DNA of 64,000 nt from Microlunatus sp. Gsoil 973 (GCF_009707365.1 NZ_CP046122.1:4464001-4528000); one strand, 5' to 3'; positions 19,160 through 27,323 are shown, counted from the first letter of the stretch. Numbers and translations are program-made. The notes: generated by a model from the letters alone, not told the origin.

Positions 19160-19953
19160 GGGTCCGAACGCAGCGGGTCGAGCAGGCCGGATGGTCGGTG
19201 GATGTTCGCTTGACCGCCCGCGGGGGCATGGTTCTCCGGGACGTTCGGTTTCATGATCAGCGGGTCCTTCAGTCCGCGTCGACCCCTTTCGTCTATGTGG
19301 ATTACATCGGTCTGGGCATTGGCGCCTTCACCGACCATCTCGGCACGACGACTGCGGTGCCCGAGGTGCGCGCGACCGTTGACGGCTTCGACATCGCGGT
19401 GCGCTACGACGCCGCGGGGCCGGACTACCTTTACGAGCACATCTGGAGGTTCTTCGGCGATGGTCAGTTCGGTTGCCGGATGGTCGTCCACGGTCCAGGC
19501 GAGGAGCATTCGGGCGGCCACACCTACTTCGTGCCGTTCCGCCTCGATATCGACTGTGGCAGCGGTCTGCGTGACTCGGTCGACGCCTGGTTCGGGCCGC
19601 CCGCTGCCGGCACGTGGAGTGCCCAGACCACTGAAGGGGAGTTGCTGCACGCTCCGAGAAGTCGGTGGGACTGGTCCGTGGTCGACCGGGCAGCAGGACG
19701 CCGGGTGCTGCTCCGCGCGACCGATCCCGCCCATGACCGGTGTTGGGCGGTGCGCTATCGGCCGGAGGAGAGCTTCGGTGCTCTGGGGGTGATCCAGCCT
19801 GGCGCTCCGGGAACCGCCGGGAGTGTTCCTGTGGTGTATGTCGGCGACGAAAGCCTTCAGAACAGCGACGTTGTGCTCTGGTACGTGGCCCAAGTCGACG
19901 CTAAACCTTATGTCGTTACCTGCGGCCCCTGGCTTGGGCTGCAGGGTTACTGA
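19156..19953 (+). CDS. Island protein, degenerate copper amine oxidase-like sandwich domain
   Basis: 265 aa; start ATG 19156 overlaps the previous stop and has GGAG 5 nt upstream. Several segments parallel the supersandwich domain of copper amine oxidases: QAGWSVDVRLTARGGMVLRDV with RRVLxSAS-like strand (RVLQSAS), YLYEHIWRFFGDGQF where the enzyme has N-Y-[DE]-Y...F.xDG, and GHTYFVPFRLDIDCG where it has H-x-H...FRLDxDxDG. The asparagine before the cofactor Tyr and the second copper His are not conserved (Leu and Tyr here), and the protein is less than half the enzyme's length, so oxidase activity is unlikely. Family assignment is by eye. Could be a scaffold or binding protein with the old fold. 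Confidence 0.5.
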   Translation: MRVRTQRVEQAGWSVDVRLTARGGMVLRDVRFHDQRVLQSASTPFVYVDYIGLGIGAFTDHLGTTTAVPEVRATVDGFDIAVRYDAAGPDYLYEHIWRFFGDGQFGCRMVVHGPGEEHSGGHTYFVPFRLDIDCGSGLRDSVDAWFGPPAAGTWSAQTTEGELLHAPRSRWDWSVVDRAAGRRVLLRATDPAHDRCWAVRYRPEESFGALGVIQPGAPGTAGSVPVVYVGDESLQNSDVVLWYVAQVDAKPYVVTCGPWLGLQGY

Positions 19954-19977
19954 CCTTGGAGAGAATGGGGCAACCAG

Positions 19978-20601
19978 ATGCCGGCGACCGGTCACAAGCA
20001 CGGTTGGAAGACCAAGAAGAAGCGTCGGAAGTTCAAGAACTGCGAGGATGCCGGACGGCAGATGCAGGAAGATGCCGCAAACGGTGTTCACTGGGGTGAG
20101 GCGAATTGGGATGTCTCCGCGACAACCTCCCACAGTCAGGTGAAGAAGAACGATGACGGAACCTGGACTGCCAGTACCACGGTTCACCGGACCCTCAACC
20201 AGCGAGGATCTTCGGTCGTCGTCGATCAGCCCTATTGGCCCGGCATGACATCCGACGACCACGACGCCGTCGATGCGGCGACCGGTGGCCTGGAGGACCA
20301 CGAGAACGGGCACCTGGAGATTGCCAAAGACTTCGCCGACAGCTGGGGCGACGGAGATGGCAACACCTCCCTGACCGGAACAGGCTCGACGCGTCAGGAC
20401 GCCGTAAATGATCTTCGCGACAAGATTTCCCAAGATGCCAAGGACTTCACCGATGGCCTGCAGAAGCGCGAGGACGATTACGACGACTTCACCGACCACG
20501 GAACCAAGCAATCCGACGGTCCGGACCACAAGGACGCAGACGGCGATGACGACCCCTACCCAGGCGGCGACGACAGCAAGCTGAACTGTCCCGGCAGGTG
20601 A
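19978..20601 (+). CDS. Island HExxH putative metallopeptidase (DUF922-like)
   Basis: 207 aa, ATG 19978 with GGAGAGAATGGGG upstream, 24 bp after the previous gene. Residues 108-112 are HENGH inside LEDHENGHLEIAKDF, a zincin HExxH helix. The preceding region (VHWGEANWDVSATTSHSQV, then GTWTASTTVHR and PYWPGM) has the beta-rich pattern with W/PxW motifs seen before the HExxH in the DUF922 family of predicted Zn proteases. The N terminus is Lys-rich and the C terminus very acidic (Asp-rich, ~50 residues); no signal peptide. Role unknown; it is probably part of one operon with the two amine-oxidase-like genes. Confidence 0.5.
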   Translation: MPATGHKHGWKTKKKRRKFKNCEDAGRQMQEDAANGVHWGEANWDVSATTSHSQVKKNDDGTWTASTTVHRTLNQRGSSVVVDQPYWPGMTSDDHDAVDAATGGLEDHENGHLEIAKDFADSWGDGDGNTSLTGTGSTRQDAVNDLRDKISQDAKDFTDGLQKREDDYDDFTDHGTKQSDGPDHKDADGDDDPYPGGDDSKLNCPGR

Positions 20602-20770
20602 GGCGCTGCTTGGATTGATCAAAGCTCTCTACGCGTACTGAGGGGCTCGGGAACCGAAGTCTGACCCCGGCCCATTTCTGGACGCCCAATGCGGCGATAT
20701 GCGCGCCACCGAGTGACGATCCACACATCCAGCTGGAATGTGACTCAGGCGCATGCCCGACCTTGCAGAA

Positions 20771-21286
20771 TCATCGTCGCGCCGCCTTGAGATCTGCGAT
20801 CAGTTTGGCTGAGGATGACAATGCCACCAGCCCGAGGACTGCGACCGCGGTGATCAACAGGGACTTGGCGACAGGGTTCGGTTTCTGCGTTGTCGCGTCA
20901 ACGAGAAAGCGCATCAGCGCGAACACTCCCGAAGCGATAGTTGCGAGCCATGTGGTGACAGCGACGAGGGCGGCTGTCTTGATTCCTGGCCTGTACCAAA
21001 TCCGGCGGAATGGGCCAGCTTCGGCGAGCTCTATGCCGATGCCCTCGATCCCACTGTTTCCATCCGCGACTGCGGCAAAGTCTTTCATGCTCAGGACCAT
21101 GTCCTGGTCTTCTCCCGCCCGGGAGAAGGTTCGCAGGACAAGGGGGCGTGCCTTCGAACCGCGGGGTCGCACGAGGACGAAGGGAAAGAGGTCCGGCTGA
21201 CCTCGGCGTCCTGCCCGCGAATAGCCCAGTTGACCGTCGCGACCGAGTACCGGATTTGGAAAGGCCTCCGCCGAGATCCATCGCAT
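20771..21286 (-). CDS. Island membrane protein of unknown function
   Basis: 171 aa. The N-terminal ~100 residues are soluble; two hydrophobic helices follow (TAALVAVTTWLATIASGVFA and SLLITAVAVLGLVALSS), so the protein probably sits in the membrane as a hairpin with both ends in the cytoplasm. I do not recognise a family. It begins 4 bp after the stop of the Cys-rich gene, so the two are one transcriptional unit facing the amine-oxidase-like module. Such a pairing could be a sensor/effector or toxin/immunity pair, but nothing in the sequence decides this. Confidence 0.6.
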   Translation of the reverse strand: MRWISAEAFPNPVLGRDGQLGYSRAGRRGQPDLFPFVLVRPRGSKARPLVLRTFSRAGEDQDMVLSMKDFAAVADGNSGIEGIGIELAEAGPFRRIWYRPGIKTAALVAVTTWLATIASGVFALMRFLVDATTQKPNPVAKSLLITAVAVLGLVALSSSAKLIADLKAARR

Positions 21287-21290
21287 AGGT

Positions 21291-22139
21291 TCAGGCGACT
21301 GCCGGGACGGATTGGCTATAGGTCTCTCCCAAGACCACCAGCGAGGCGTCAGCGCCGGCCACCACGTCGAGACGTCGGAACGGAGTCTCCTCTACATGCA
21401 TGTTCCAGCTGTATGCATGCAAGCCGAGCGCGTCTGCTAGGAGAAGGGTGTCCACTGCGCCACCTGATTGGTCCCGATCACCCACCCATACGTCGGCATC
21501 GAGGACCGGGTAGATGCTCGCGAGCCAAGGTTCAAGTTGATCTTCCAGCCAATGACCAAACCGTTGAACGATCGCTTCGGTCTCAGCACGAGCCGCCCCA
21601 TCGACCCCACCGAGCCCATCCCAATAGCGATTCGCATTTTCGCGCTGCCGGATCTGACGGAAGACGTCATCACGGACCGGCTCGCCTACCTCTTCTGAGA
21701 TCCGACCGAGAAACTTCCCCCTCGCTCCCTCGGAGTCGTTCACGAGGTCGAAGAGTCGCCGAACCGCACGCCGAACCGTTTCAAGATCAACCTCCCCGCG
21801 GTGCCCGATCGAAGCTTGACCCACGTGCGGCATCTGGGACTCAAAATCCAGGCTGCTCTCAAACTCGGGCTCAGCTTTGACACCGGGGCCATCCCCAACA
21901 TTGGGTCCATTCCCGGGTCCACGCCCTCCACCGCTGCCAGGCCCCCGAGGTCCGCCACCACCGGCGCTTCGTGTCAGAATCCCAGGAAGACAGCGACTAC
22001 AGATGAACCGCGGCTGCTGGCGGTGAAGACCGCCGTGCTCGGGGCAACTGATGCAGTTGCAGAGCTGGCATACACCGATCCCTCGCGTTGCAGTGCCCGA
22101 GCCGGTCCCCGAGACACACTGGTAGCACATCGAATACAT
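21291..22139 (-). CDS. Island Cys-rich (zinc-ribbon-like) protein of unknown function
   Basis: 282 aa. The first ~55 residues contain CYQC, CQLCNCISCPEHGG and CSRCLP, a treble-clef or B-box-like zinc module. A Gly/Pro-rich linker (~residues 58-85) leads to a ~180-residue acidic domain with VDLETVRRAVRRLFDLV and SWNMHVEETPFRRLD; no family recognised. The gene starts about 120 bp inside the right boundary repeat of the island and is transcribed inward, followed at 4 bp by the membrane protein gene. Base composition looks less GC-rich than the flanks (impression, not measured). Confidence 0.6.
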   Translation of the reverse strand: MYSMCYQCVSGTGSGTATRGIGVCQLCNCISCPEHGGLHRQQPRFICSRCLPGILTRSAGGGGPRGPGSGGGRGPGNGPNVGDGPGVKAEPEFESSLDFESQMPHVGQASIGHRGEVDLETVRRAVRRLFDLVNDSEGARGKFLGRISEEVGEPVRDDVFRQIRQRENANRYWDGLGGVDGAARAETEAIVQRFGHWLEDQLEPWLASIYPVLDADVWVGDRDQSGGAVDTLLLADALGLHAYSWNMHVEETPFRRLDVVAGADASLVVLGETYSQSVPAVA

Positions 22140-22259
22140 GTCGAACCGCCCCCGGTGTAGGTCTGCCTCATTATGCCGCCAGGGGGCGCAACACAGGAGG
22201 ATAGAGGTCTCGCATCCAGCTGCCTACAAGAACCCGTCGGGGCGGCGAAATCCGCACCC

Positions 22260-22286
22260 CGTTGGTTCGAATCCAACACCTGCCAC
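22260..22286 (+). repeat. Attachment-site direct repeat, right copy
   Basis: 27 bp identical to the tRNA-Tyr 3' end at 18355-18381. No tRNA can be folded from the sequence before it (no matching acceptor, D arm or GTA loop), so it is a boundary remnant and not a second tRNA gene. Confidence 0.85.
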
Positions 22287-22309
22287 CAGGCCAGGTATTG
22301 TCGGCCGGC

Positions 22310-22845
22310 GTGGATGTCGAGTTGCGGCTGGTTCGTCGGACGATGCTGTTGCCGTCGCCAGCCTGCTCCGGACCAACCGAGCCTTCCTCGCACGGTGGGA
22401 CCCAGTTCGGGACGATGCCTGGTTCACGGAGAAGGGACAGCGCGCAGAGCTCGAACAGGCCCTCGCGCGACACGATCAAGGCCTGGTCGTCCCGTACGTC
22501 ATCCATGCCGACGGCCAGACCGTCGGGCGGCTCAACATCAACAACATCGTCCGTGGTGCGTTCCAGTCCGCGCATCTGGGCTACTGGGTCGACCAAGCGA
22601 TCAACGGTCGAGGGGTGGCCACGGCAGCGGTCGCCGAAGCGGTCCGCAGGGCATTCGGCGAGCTTCAGCTGCATCGCCTTCAGGCCGACACTCTCGTCCA
22701 CAACGTCGCTTCCCAGCGGGTCCTGGCCCACAACGACTTCACTCGAATCGGTCTGGCTCCGCGGTACCTGCGCATCGCCGGCTGTTGGCAGGACCACCTG
22801 CTTCATCAGCGCCTGAACGCGCAGTGGACCAAGCTGCCCGGCTGA
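22310..22845 (+). CDS. GNAT-family N-acetyltransferase (RimJ/RimL-like), apparent frameshift
   Basis: Acetyl-CoA-dependent acetyltransferase; the RimJ/RimL-like features are LGYWVDQAINGRGVATAAV (motif A, CoA pyrophosphate binding) and ELQLHRLQADTLVHN with VLAHNDFTRIGLAPRYL. The natural N terminus VDVELRLVR starts at GTG 22310, 24 bp after the island boundary, but the frame then shifts. Adding one C at 22337 gives LVRPDDAVAVASLLRTN, the classic GNAT beginning, so a missing C in a CC run is likely. The downstream frame alone has no good start codon. Target is unknown. This was presumably the original neighbour of tRNA-Tyr before the island arrived. Confidence 0.78.
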
Positions 22846-22957
22846 CCGTAGCCAGGCAGTGCTCACCGATCGATTGCCCGATCGGGCGAGGATCGGCTCA
22901 CCCATCTCTGCGCCGAAGGTGGGGGCCAATAGCCGCGGCTCGCTCTAGTGTGCGCGG

Positions 22958-24562
22958 ATGGACTGGTGGGACAGGGCCCCGGACAGATCGCGTCGACCCA
23001 TCCGCGTTCCGACCCCTGTGACCCGGTACGAGCAGGGCGCGACCGTCGCGCCATGGGGACCGCGTCGGGCGCTGGATCTCCAGCCATTGATCGGCAACCG
23101 GGCGGTGGCCCAACGCGTCGCACAGGAAGCGAAGACTGCGCCGACTGCCAAGCCCAAGCCCTCGATCAACAAGACCGGCTTCATCGACAACGACGATGGG
23201 TCCAACATCCGTACCGGACCAGCCGAATCCGGCGGCCTGGCCCTGACTGACGCGCCGATGCCACCAGCCACCCGAGTCTTCGTATCCGGCACCCATCCGG
23301 AGGCGCCCGAGTGGTGGTACGTGACCGCATTCCTCGGCGAGACGCTGGTCCGCGGCTACGTGCAAGGTTTCCGCGTCAACATCTCACCGCCAGAGCCGCT
23401 CGCCAAGCTCTATCAGATCAAACCCGGGGACACCGCCGAAGGGCTCGCCGTACAGGAGTTCAAACAGGCGGTCCGTGATGGTCACGATCTCCGCTACTAC
23501 GAGAACGTCCTCCTCTACGTCAATCGCCAGGCCGGCCGAGCGGGGGTCCGGGGCGACTATCAGGATCCGGGGCTCTTGGGTGGTGGCGCGAACAACGTTC
23601 AGCTCGAGGCCGGACGGCGGATCTGGCTGATCAGTCCGACCTACGCACGGGCGCTGGAGCAGGTCGTCCCGGACGGATCCTTCTCGAACGGGATGTACGC
23701 GAAGGTCAAGCGCTTCGTGCAGCACATCGAGGACATCTTCCAGAGCGTCACTGATTCACCCGACTACCTCGACGACGTGGCCGGTGAGTTCGCGGAAGTG
23801 ATCCGCGAGCACAAGGCGGAGATCATCGGCATCGTCATCGCCTTCCTCACTGCGGAGGCTGCCTCGGCGTTGCTGGCCGCCTCACCGACGGGGGTCGGCC
23901 AGATCGCAGCGGCTCTCATCCAGCTCGTTCTCGCCGCCTTCGGCGCCGCCGGGATGGTGCAGGCGGTGGTGGGCGCGCTGAAACACGCCTCCCAGTGGCT
24001 CAATCTTGCGTGGACGGCGAAGGGCGACGCGAAACAGATCATGGAAGCCAGCAAGGAGTTCCTTCGGATGCTGGTCAGCATCGCGATGGCGGCGGCCGCC
24101 TACATCGGTGTCAAGGGAAACTTCGCGACGGCGGTGAAGATCGGCAACTCGATCGATATGGGCGGCAACGCGGCATTCGCGCTCGCGGGTGGCGGAACGA
24201 TGACAAGTGGAGAGGCGGCAGCAGCAGCGGCCGCCGGCAAACCCAAGTTCGGTGGTGCGATCGGATCCGGAACTGCTTCGGCGATGTCTGGTAAGGACCG
24301 CGACAAGGATTGGTACGAGGACGAATACGGTGATGATCCCCGCAACCAGTTACCGAAGCGGCAACGCATCAGTGACGGCAACAAGGTCGAGCTCGAGGAC
24401 TCCGGGTGGTTGAGGAAGAAGCTGCCCGACGCGGACCGGCGTCGCGAATTCATGAAGTGGCTCGAGGCGAATCACAAGCTGGGCGAAGCACACGAGCACC
24501 TCAGGCCAGGTTCGCCGCAGGCCGAGGAGATGCTCCGGCGATTTCTGGCCGAGAACCCGTGA
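22958..24562 (+). CDS. Putative contractile-injection-system (eCIS)-type effector/toxin
   Basis: 534 aa, no signal peptide. Residues 41-53 (LQPLIGNRAVAQR) match the L-Q..xGNxAVxxL peptide that recurs near the N terminus of proteins carried by extracellular contractile injection systems, often next to DUF4157. An SH3-like stretch (~75-145) and a LysM-like segment (KLYQIKPGDTAEGLAVQEF, ~150) follow. Residues ~287-345 are a long hydrophobic helical region reminiscent of colicin-type translocation/pore segments, then a flexible Ala/Gly tract and a charged C-terminal ~100 residues ending HEHLRPGSPQ. No sheath, tube or AAA genes are nearby, so it would act with a system elsewhere. The family link is by motif only. 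Confidence 0.5.
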   Translation: MDWWDRAPDRSRRPIRVPTPVTRYEQGATVAPWGPRRALDLQPLIGNRAVAQRVAQEAKTAPTAKPKPSINKTGFIDNDDGSNIRTGPAESGGLALTDAPMPPATRVFVSGTHPEAPEWWYVTAFLGETLVRGYVQGFRVNISPPEPLAKLYQIKPGDTAEGLAVQEFKQAVRDGHDLRYYENVLLYVNRQAGRAGVRGDYQDPGLLGGGANNVQLEAGRRIWLISPTYARALEQVVPDGSFSNGMYAKVKRFVQHIEDIFQSVTDSPDYLDDVAGEFAEVIREHKAEIIGIVIAFLTAEAASALLAASPTGVGQIAAALIQLVLAAFGAAGMVQAVVGALKHASQWLNLAWTAKGDAKQIMEASKEFLRMLVSIAMAAAAYIGVKGNFATAVKIGNSIDMGGNAAFALAGGGTMTSGEAAAAAAAGKPKFGGAIGSGTASAMSGKDRDKDWYEDEYGDDPRNQLPKRQRISDGNKVELEDSGWLRKKLPDADRRREFMKWLEANHKLGEAHEHLRPGSPQAEEMLRRFLAENP

Positions 24563-24606
24563 GTATCTCGTTATCCTGCTTAATGATCACGCCACAAGGA
24601 CCCAGC

Positions 24607-25395
24607 ATGGACATGCCGACAGCGCTGCGACAACTCGGGGCAACCGAGGACGTGCTCGACGCGGACACCCGCAAACGGCTCGACGACGACGGCTTCGTCC
24701 CGTTGCCTGGAATTCTGGACCCGACCCAGGTGGAAGCGTTCCGTGCCCGGCTCGCGGAACTGACCGCTGCAGAAGGCGACCGCGCAGGCCGGGAGGTGCA
24801 TCAGGAAGCCGGCACCGATCGGCTGTCCGACCTGGTGAACAAGGACCCGATGTTCGACATCTGCTTCACCCACCCGACAGTGCTGGCCGCGGTAGCCCAC
24901 GTGCTCGGGGACTTCAAACTCTCATCACTGAACAGCCGAGCCGCGCTACCCGGGCAGGGCCACCAAGCACTGCACACCGATTGGGGCGACCCCGTGCCGG
25001 CCGACGACTACCAGGTCTGCAACTCCATCTGGCTGCTCGACGACTTCACTGCGGACAACGGCGCTACTCGAGTCGTCCCCGGATCTCATCGATGGGGCGA
25101 ACGCCCATCCGACGTCATGGCCGACCCAGCCGATGAGCACCCCGACCAGGTCCAGCAGCTGGCACCGGCAGGAACGGTCGTGATCTTCAACAGTCACCTC
25201 TGGCACGGCGGCACCCTGAACCGGTCGACCGAGCCACGCCGCGCGATGCACTCCTACTTCACCCGGCGCCACCAGCCCCAACAGTTGGATCAAACGAAGT
25301 ACCTACGCCCCGAGACCGAACGACGACTGGATGATCCCGCACTCTTCGTGCTCGGCGTCTCTGCCAACCCAGCGAGCAGGGCCGCAGGACACTGA
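24607..25395 (+). CDS. Phytanoyl-CoA dioxygenase (PhyH)-family protein
   Basis: 262 aa Fe(II)/2-oxoglutarate-dependent dioxygenase fold. The 2-His-1-Asp site is visible: HTDWGD (~residue 123) and the distal His in SHLWHGGTLNRSTEPRRAM, with the Arg that binds 2-oxoglutarate in the same stretch; GATRVVPGSH is the other family hallmark. The start ATG 24607 has ACAAGGA upstream; the longer frame overlaps the effector gene. Substrate unknown; many relatives hydroxylate small natural products. Confidence 0.85.
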   Translation: MDMPTALRQLGATEDVLDADTRKRLDDDGFVPLPGILDPTQVEAFRARLAELTAAEGDRAGREVHQEAGTDRLSDLVNKDPMFDICFTHPTVLAAVAHVLGDFKLSSLNSRAALPGQGHQALHTDWGDPVPADDYQVCNSIWLLDDFTADNGATRVVPGSHRWGERPSDVMADPADEHPDQVQQLAPAGTVVIFNSHLWHGGTLNRSTEPRRAMHSYFTRRHQPQQLDQTKYLRPETERRLDDPALFVLGVSANPASRAAGH

Positions 25396-25407
25396 GCGAC
25401 CGCGACG

Positions 25408-25429
25408 GCCGCCGAACCGAACCGGCGGC
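25408..25429. terminator. GC hairpin between dioxygenase and lipoprotein genes
   Basis: GCCGCCG (25408-25414) and CGGCGGC (25423-25429) form a perfect 7-bp stem with an 8-nt loop, 12 bp after the dioxygenase stop. No U-tract follows, so termination is possible but unproven. Confidence 0.3.
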
Positions 25430-25441
25430 AATCGCGTAGTC

Positions 25442-26311
25442 ATGGGCGTGGTGGGGTTCACGCGGGCCGCTGTGGTCCTGCGGTGTGCGCTGCTCGTGGC
25501 GTCCACGCTGCTGGTCGGCTGCACCGTCGACCGAGCGGCCAGCGCGTCGGCTCCCTCCGGCCCGGCGGTGAGCATCCTCCAGCTGAATCTGTGCGACAGC
25601 GGGCTCGCGCCCTGCTACACCGCGGGCCGCGCAGTGGTGATGGCGGCCACGCTGATCCGGGAACGGAGGCCGGACATCGTCACTGTCGACGAGGTCTGCC
25701 GGGCTGACGTCTCAGCGCTCAGGACAGCAATGTCGGCGACCTTCGGCGACCGCCGGGTCGCCGCCGCGTTCAGACCCGCGATGGACCGGCGCACCGGAGG
25801 ACCGTACCTGTGCCGGAACGGCGACCAGTACGGCATCGGCGTGCTCACGGCGATCCCGACCAGCTCGCAGTCCTCAGCACGGGCACTGCACCAAACGATC
25901 AGCGGGGTGTACCCGACCCAGGATGGCAACGATCCCGAGGAAAGGGTGTGGGTGTGCATCGACGCGGCCGCCATGTACACCGCGTGCGCCACGCACCTGG
26001 CGAGCACCGCGGTCACGATCGCCTACGCGCAATGTCGCTACTTCCTGCGCTCCGCCATCCCGATCCTGCCGACCAGGACTGATCACGCCCCCGTCATCCT
26101 CGCCGGGGACCTCAACCTGCTCGGCCGCGGACCGCTGGGCGTCCAGTCCTGTCTGCTGCCCGGCTACCAACGAGTCGGCGACGGCGCGCTGCAGCACGTG
26201 ATCACAAGTCCCGGTACCGCCGTGCTGTCCAGCGCGCACATCGACATGAACGGGACGACCGATCACCCTGGCCTCCTGGTGCACGTGGGGCTGCCGAGAA
26301 GCCCGCGGTAG
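25442..26311 (+). CDS. Secreted lipoprotein with endonuclease/exonuclease/phosphatase fold
   Basis: 289 aa. Signal peptide with lipobox STLLVGC (Cys ~25), so exported and lipid-anchored. The mature part has the EEP-fold landmarks: LQLNLCDSG, RPDIVTVDEVC (metal Glu), ILAGDLNLLG (catalytic Asp/Asn) and the terminal TDHPGLLVHV His. Six further cysteines suggest disulfides. Could be an extracellular nuclease or phosphodiesterase; the substrate cannot be told. ATG 25442 is the only start that yields the signal sequence. Confidence 0.85.
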   Translation: MGVVGFTRAAVVLRCALLVASTLLVGCTVDRAASASAPSGPAVSILQLNLCDSGLAPCYTAGRAVVMAATLIRERRPDIVTVDEVCRADVSALRTAMSATFGDRRVAAAFRPAMDRRTGGPYLCRNGDQYGIGVLTAIPTSSQSSARALHQTISGVYPTQDGNDPEERVWVCIDAAAMYTACATHLASTAVTIAYAQCRYFLRSAIPILPTRTDHAPVILAGDLNLLGRGPLGVQSCLLPGYQRVGDGALQHVITSPGTAVLSSAHIDMNGTTDHPGLLVHVGLPRSPR

Positions 26312-26468
26312 AAGCGACCGATCCAGCGTCATCGACTCTGCAGCCGGACACCTCCAACCCAGGGGCCGGGCCAGATCACTCGGGCACATCAACGGTGCCG
26401 ACCCGCGACGATTGACGCAACGACCCCGATCCGTACTGATCAACGTCTCTCCGGTCGCGTCCGAGGGA

Positions 26469-27176
26469 TCACGCTGCCGGCGGGCGGATGACGACACAGC
26501 AGTGGCCCGGCCGAGGAGCGAGGTCCGCCCGGCCCGGATCTTCATCACAGCCGATCAGGCAGCCGCGGAGTAGCGCGTGGTTCAGGTTGCAGACCAGATC
26601 GGTGTGTTGCCTGGCCAGTCGGTGGAACGGGCAGTTGCGCAGGGTGATGTTGCCGCCGTCGTCGATGTCGGGTTCGTATCCCCGCGTCATCAGGACGGTG
26701 ATCAGATCCTGGTCGGTCGCTGCTGCGGATCGCCCTTCGGCCTCGGCGGCGGCGGTCAGCGCCGCGCCGAGTGCGCTGCCAGTGCCGTCGGAATCGTCGG
26801 CTGCGATCGCCTCGGCCAGCAGCCGGGCCAAGATGTCGTAGCTGCGGGGTGGGACGGTTACCGCGACTTCCTCGTCGGCCCGTTCGTAGTGTTTGGCCGG
26901 ACGTCCGGCGCCGGGACCGGTCCGGCCGCTGGTCCGAGCGTAGCTGGTGGTGAGCAATCCGGCCTCGGTGAGCCGGTCGAGGTGATAGGCGGCCAGTGTG
27001 CGGCTGATACCTGCGGCGGTCGCGGCTTCTTCACGTCGGGTCGGCCCCTCGTGGGCGGCAACGTAATCGTAGAGGCGCCGTCGGACCGGATCGGACAAGA
27101 CCGTGAGCCGGGCCCACGTGTCACCACTTGTCTCCGGCCGGGTTGCCTCCGGCCCGGTCACCTCCGGACGGCTCAT
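26469..27176 (-). CDS. HTH transcriptional regulator with C-terminal cysteine cluster
   Basis: 235 aa. Residues ~20-95 form a winged helix of the ArsR/SufR type (TVLSDPVRRRLYDYVAAHEG, GISRTLAAYHLDRLTEAGLL). The C-terminal third carries NCPFHRLARQHTDLVC, then GCLIGCDED and GHCCV. Cys spacing (C-x13-C-x9-C-x3-C) is close to, but not the same as, the Fe-S ligand pattern of SufR-like repressors. It therefore probably senses iron, redox or NO through a metal centre (inference). It is divergent from folE, with the shared promoter in the ~90 bp between, and is the best candidate regulator of the folE/reductase genes. Confidence 0.85.
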   Translation of the reverse strand: MSRPEVTGPEATRPETSGDTWARLTVLSDPVRRRLYDYVAAHEGPTRREEAATAAGISRTLAAYHLDRLTEAGLLTTSYARTSGRTGPGAGRPAKHYERADEEVAVTVPPRSYDILARLLAEAIAADDSDGTGSALGAALTAAAEAEGRSAAATDQDLITVLMTRGYEPDIDDGGNITLRNCPFHRLARQHTDLVCNLNHALLRGCLIGCDEDPGRADLAPRPGHCCVVIRPPAA

Positions 27177-27266
27177 CCCAGAATTCTAACACCAATCAAC
27201 CTTGACATACATGCGAAGACGTGACAGTGTCTAAGTAGTATCGTCATTTGTTATAGAGGAGTCTCG
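27177..27266 (+). promoter_or_regulatory. Divergent promoter region, HTH regulator / folE
   Basis: AT-rich compared with the surroundings. Contains TTGACA at 27202-27207 and a short dyad GACA-G-TGTC at 27223-27231. No -10 box at proper spacing stands out. GAGGAG just before 27267 is the ribosome site of the leader ORF. Confidence 0.4.
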
Positions 27267-27323
27267 ATGACTGGCGACCCGACCGATGTCCTGAATGCCG
27301 GCTCGCAGGCCGGTGTCCGATGA
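27267..27323 (+). CDS. 18-residue leader ORF translationally coupled to folE
   Basis: ATG at 27267 follows a strong ribosome site (AGAGGAG, 7 nt). It encodes MTGDPTDVLNAGSQAGVR and its TGA (27321-27323) overlaps the folE ATG as ATGA. folE itself has no Shine-Dalgarno, so ribosomes probably arrive by reinitiation. The peptide shows no obvious attenuator codons. Whether it is a real small protein or only an entry site is unknown. Confidence 0.45.
   Translation: MTGDPTDVLNAGSQAGVR

Larger units (their letters stand above)
18355..22286 (+). mobile_element. Integrase-less tRNA-Tyr genomic island (~3.9 kb)
   Basis: DNA between the two 27-bp tRNA-Tyr 3'-end copies. It holds five genes: three co-oriented with the tRNA (18464-20601) and two opposing (20771-22139). 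No tyrosine or serine recombinase, replication or transfer gene is visible, so it is either a remnant or an element mobilised in trans by a related integrase (CIME-like). The neighbouring chromosomal gene after the right repeat is a GNAT acetyltransferase. Island boundaries are seen in sequence; mobility is inferred. Confidence 0.75.

Noticed and set aside
22205-22286. A second tRNA ending at the right repeat
   Set aside because: Only the T arm and 3' acceptor match; no 5' acceptor, D arm or anticodon stem can be formed.
22287-24562. Extending the island to include the GNAT and effector genes
   Set aside because: No further copy of the 27-bp repeat is found to the right, so there is no boundary evidence.
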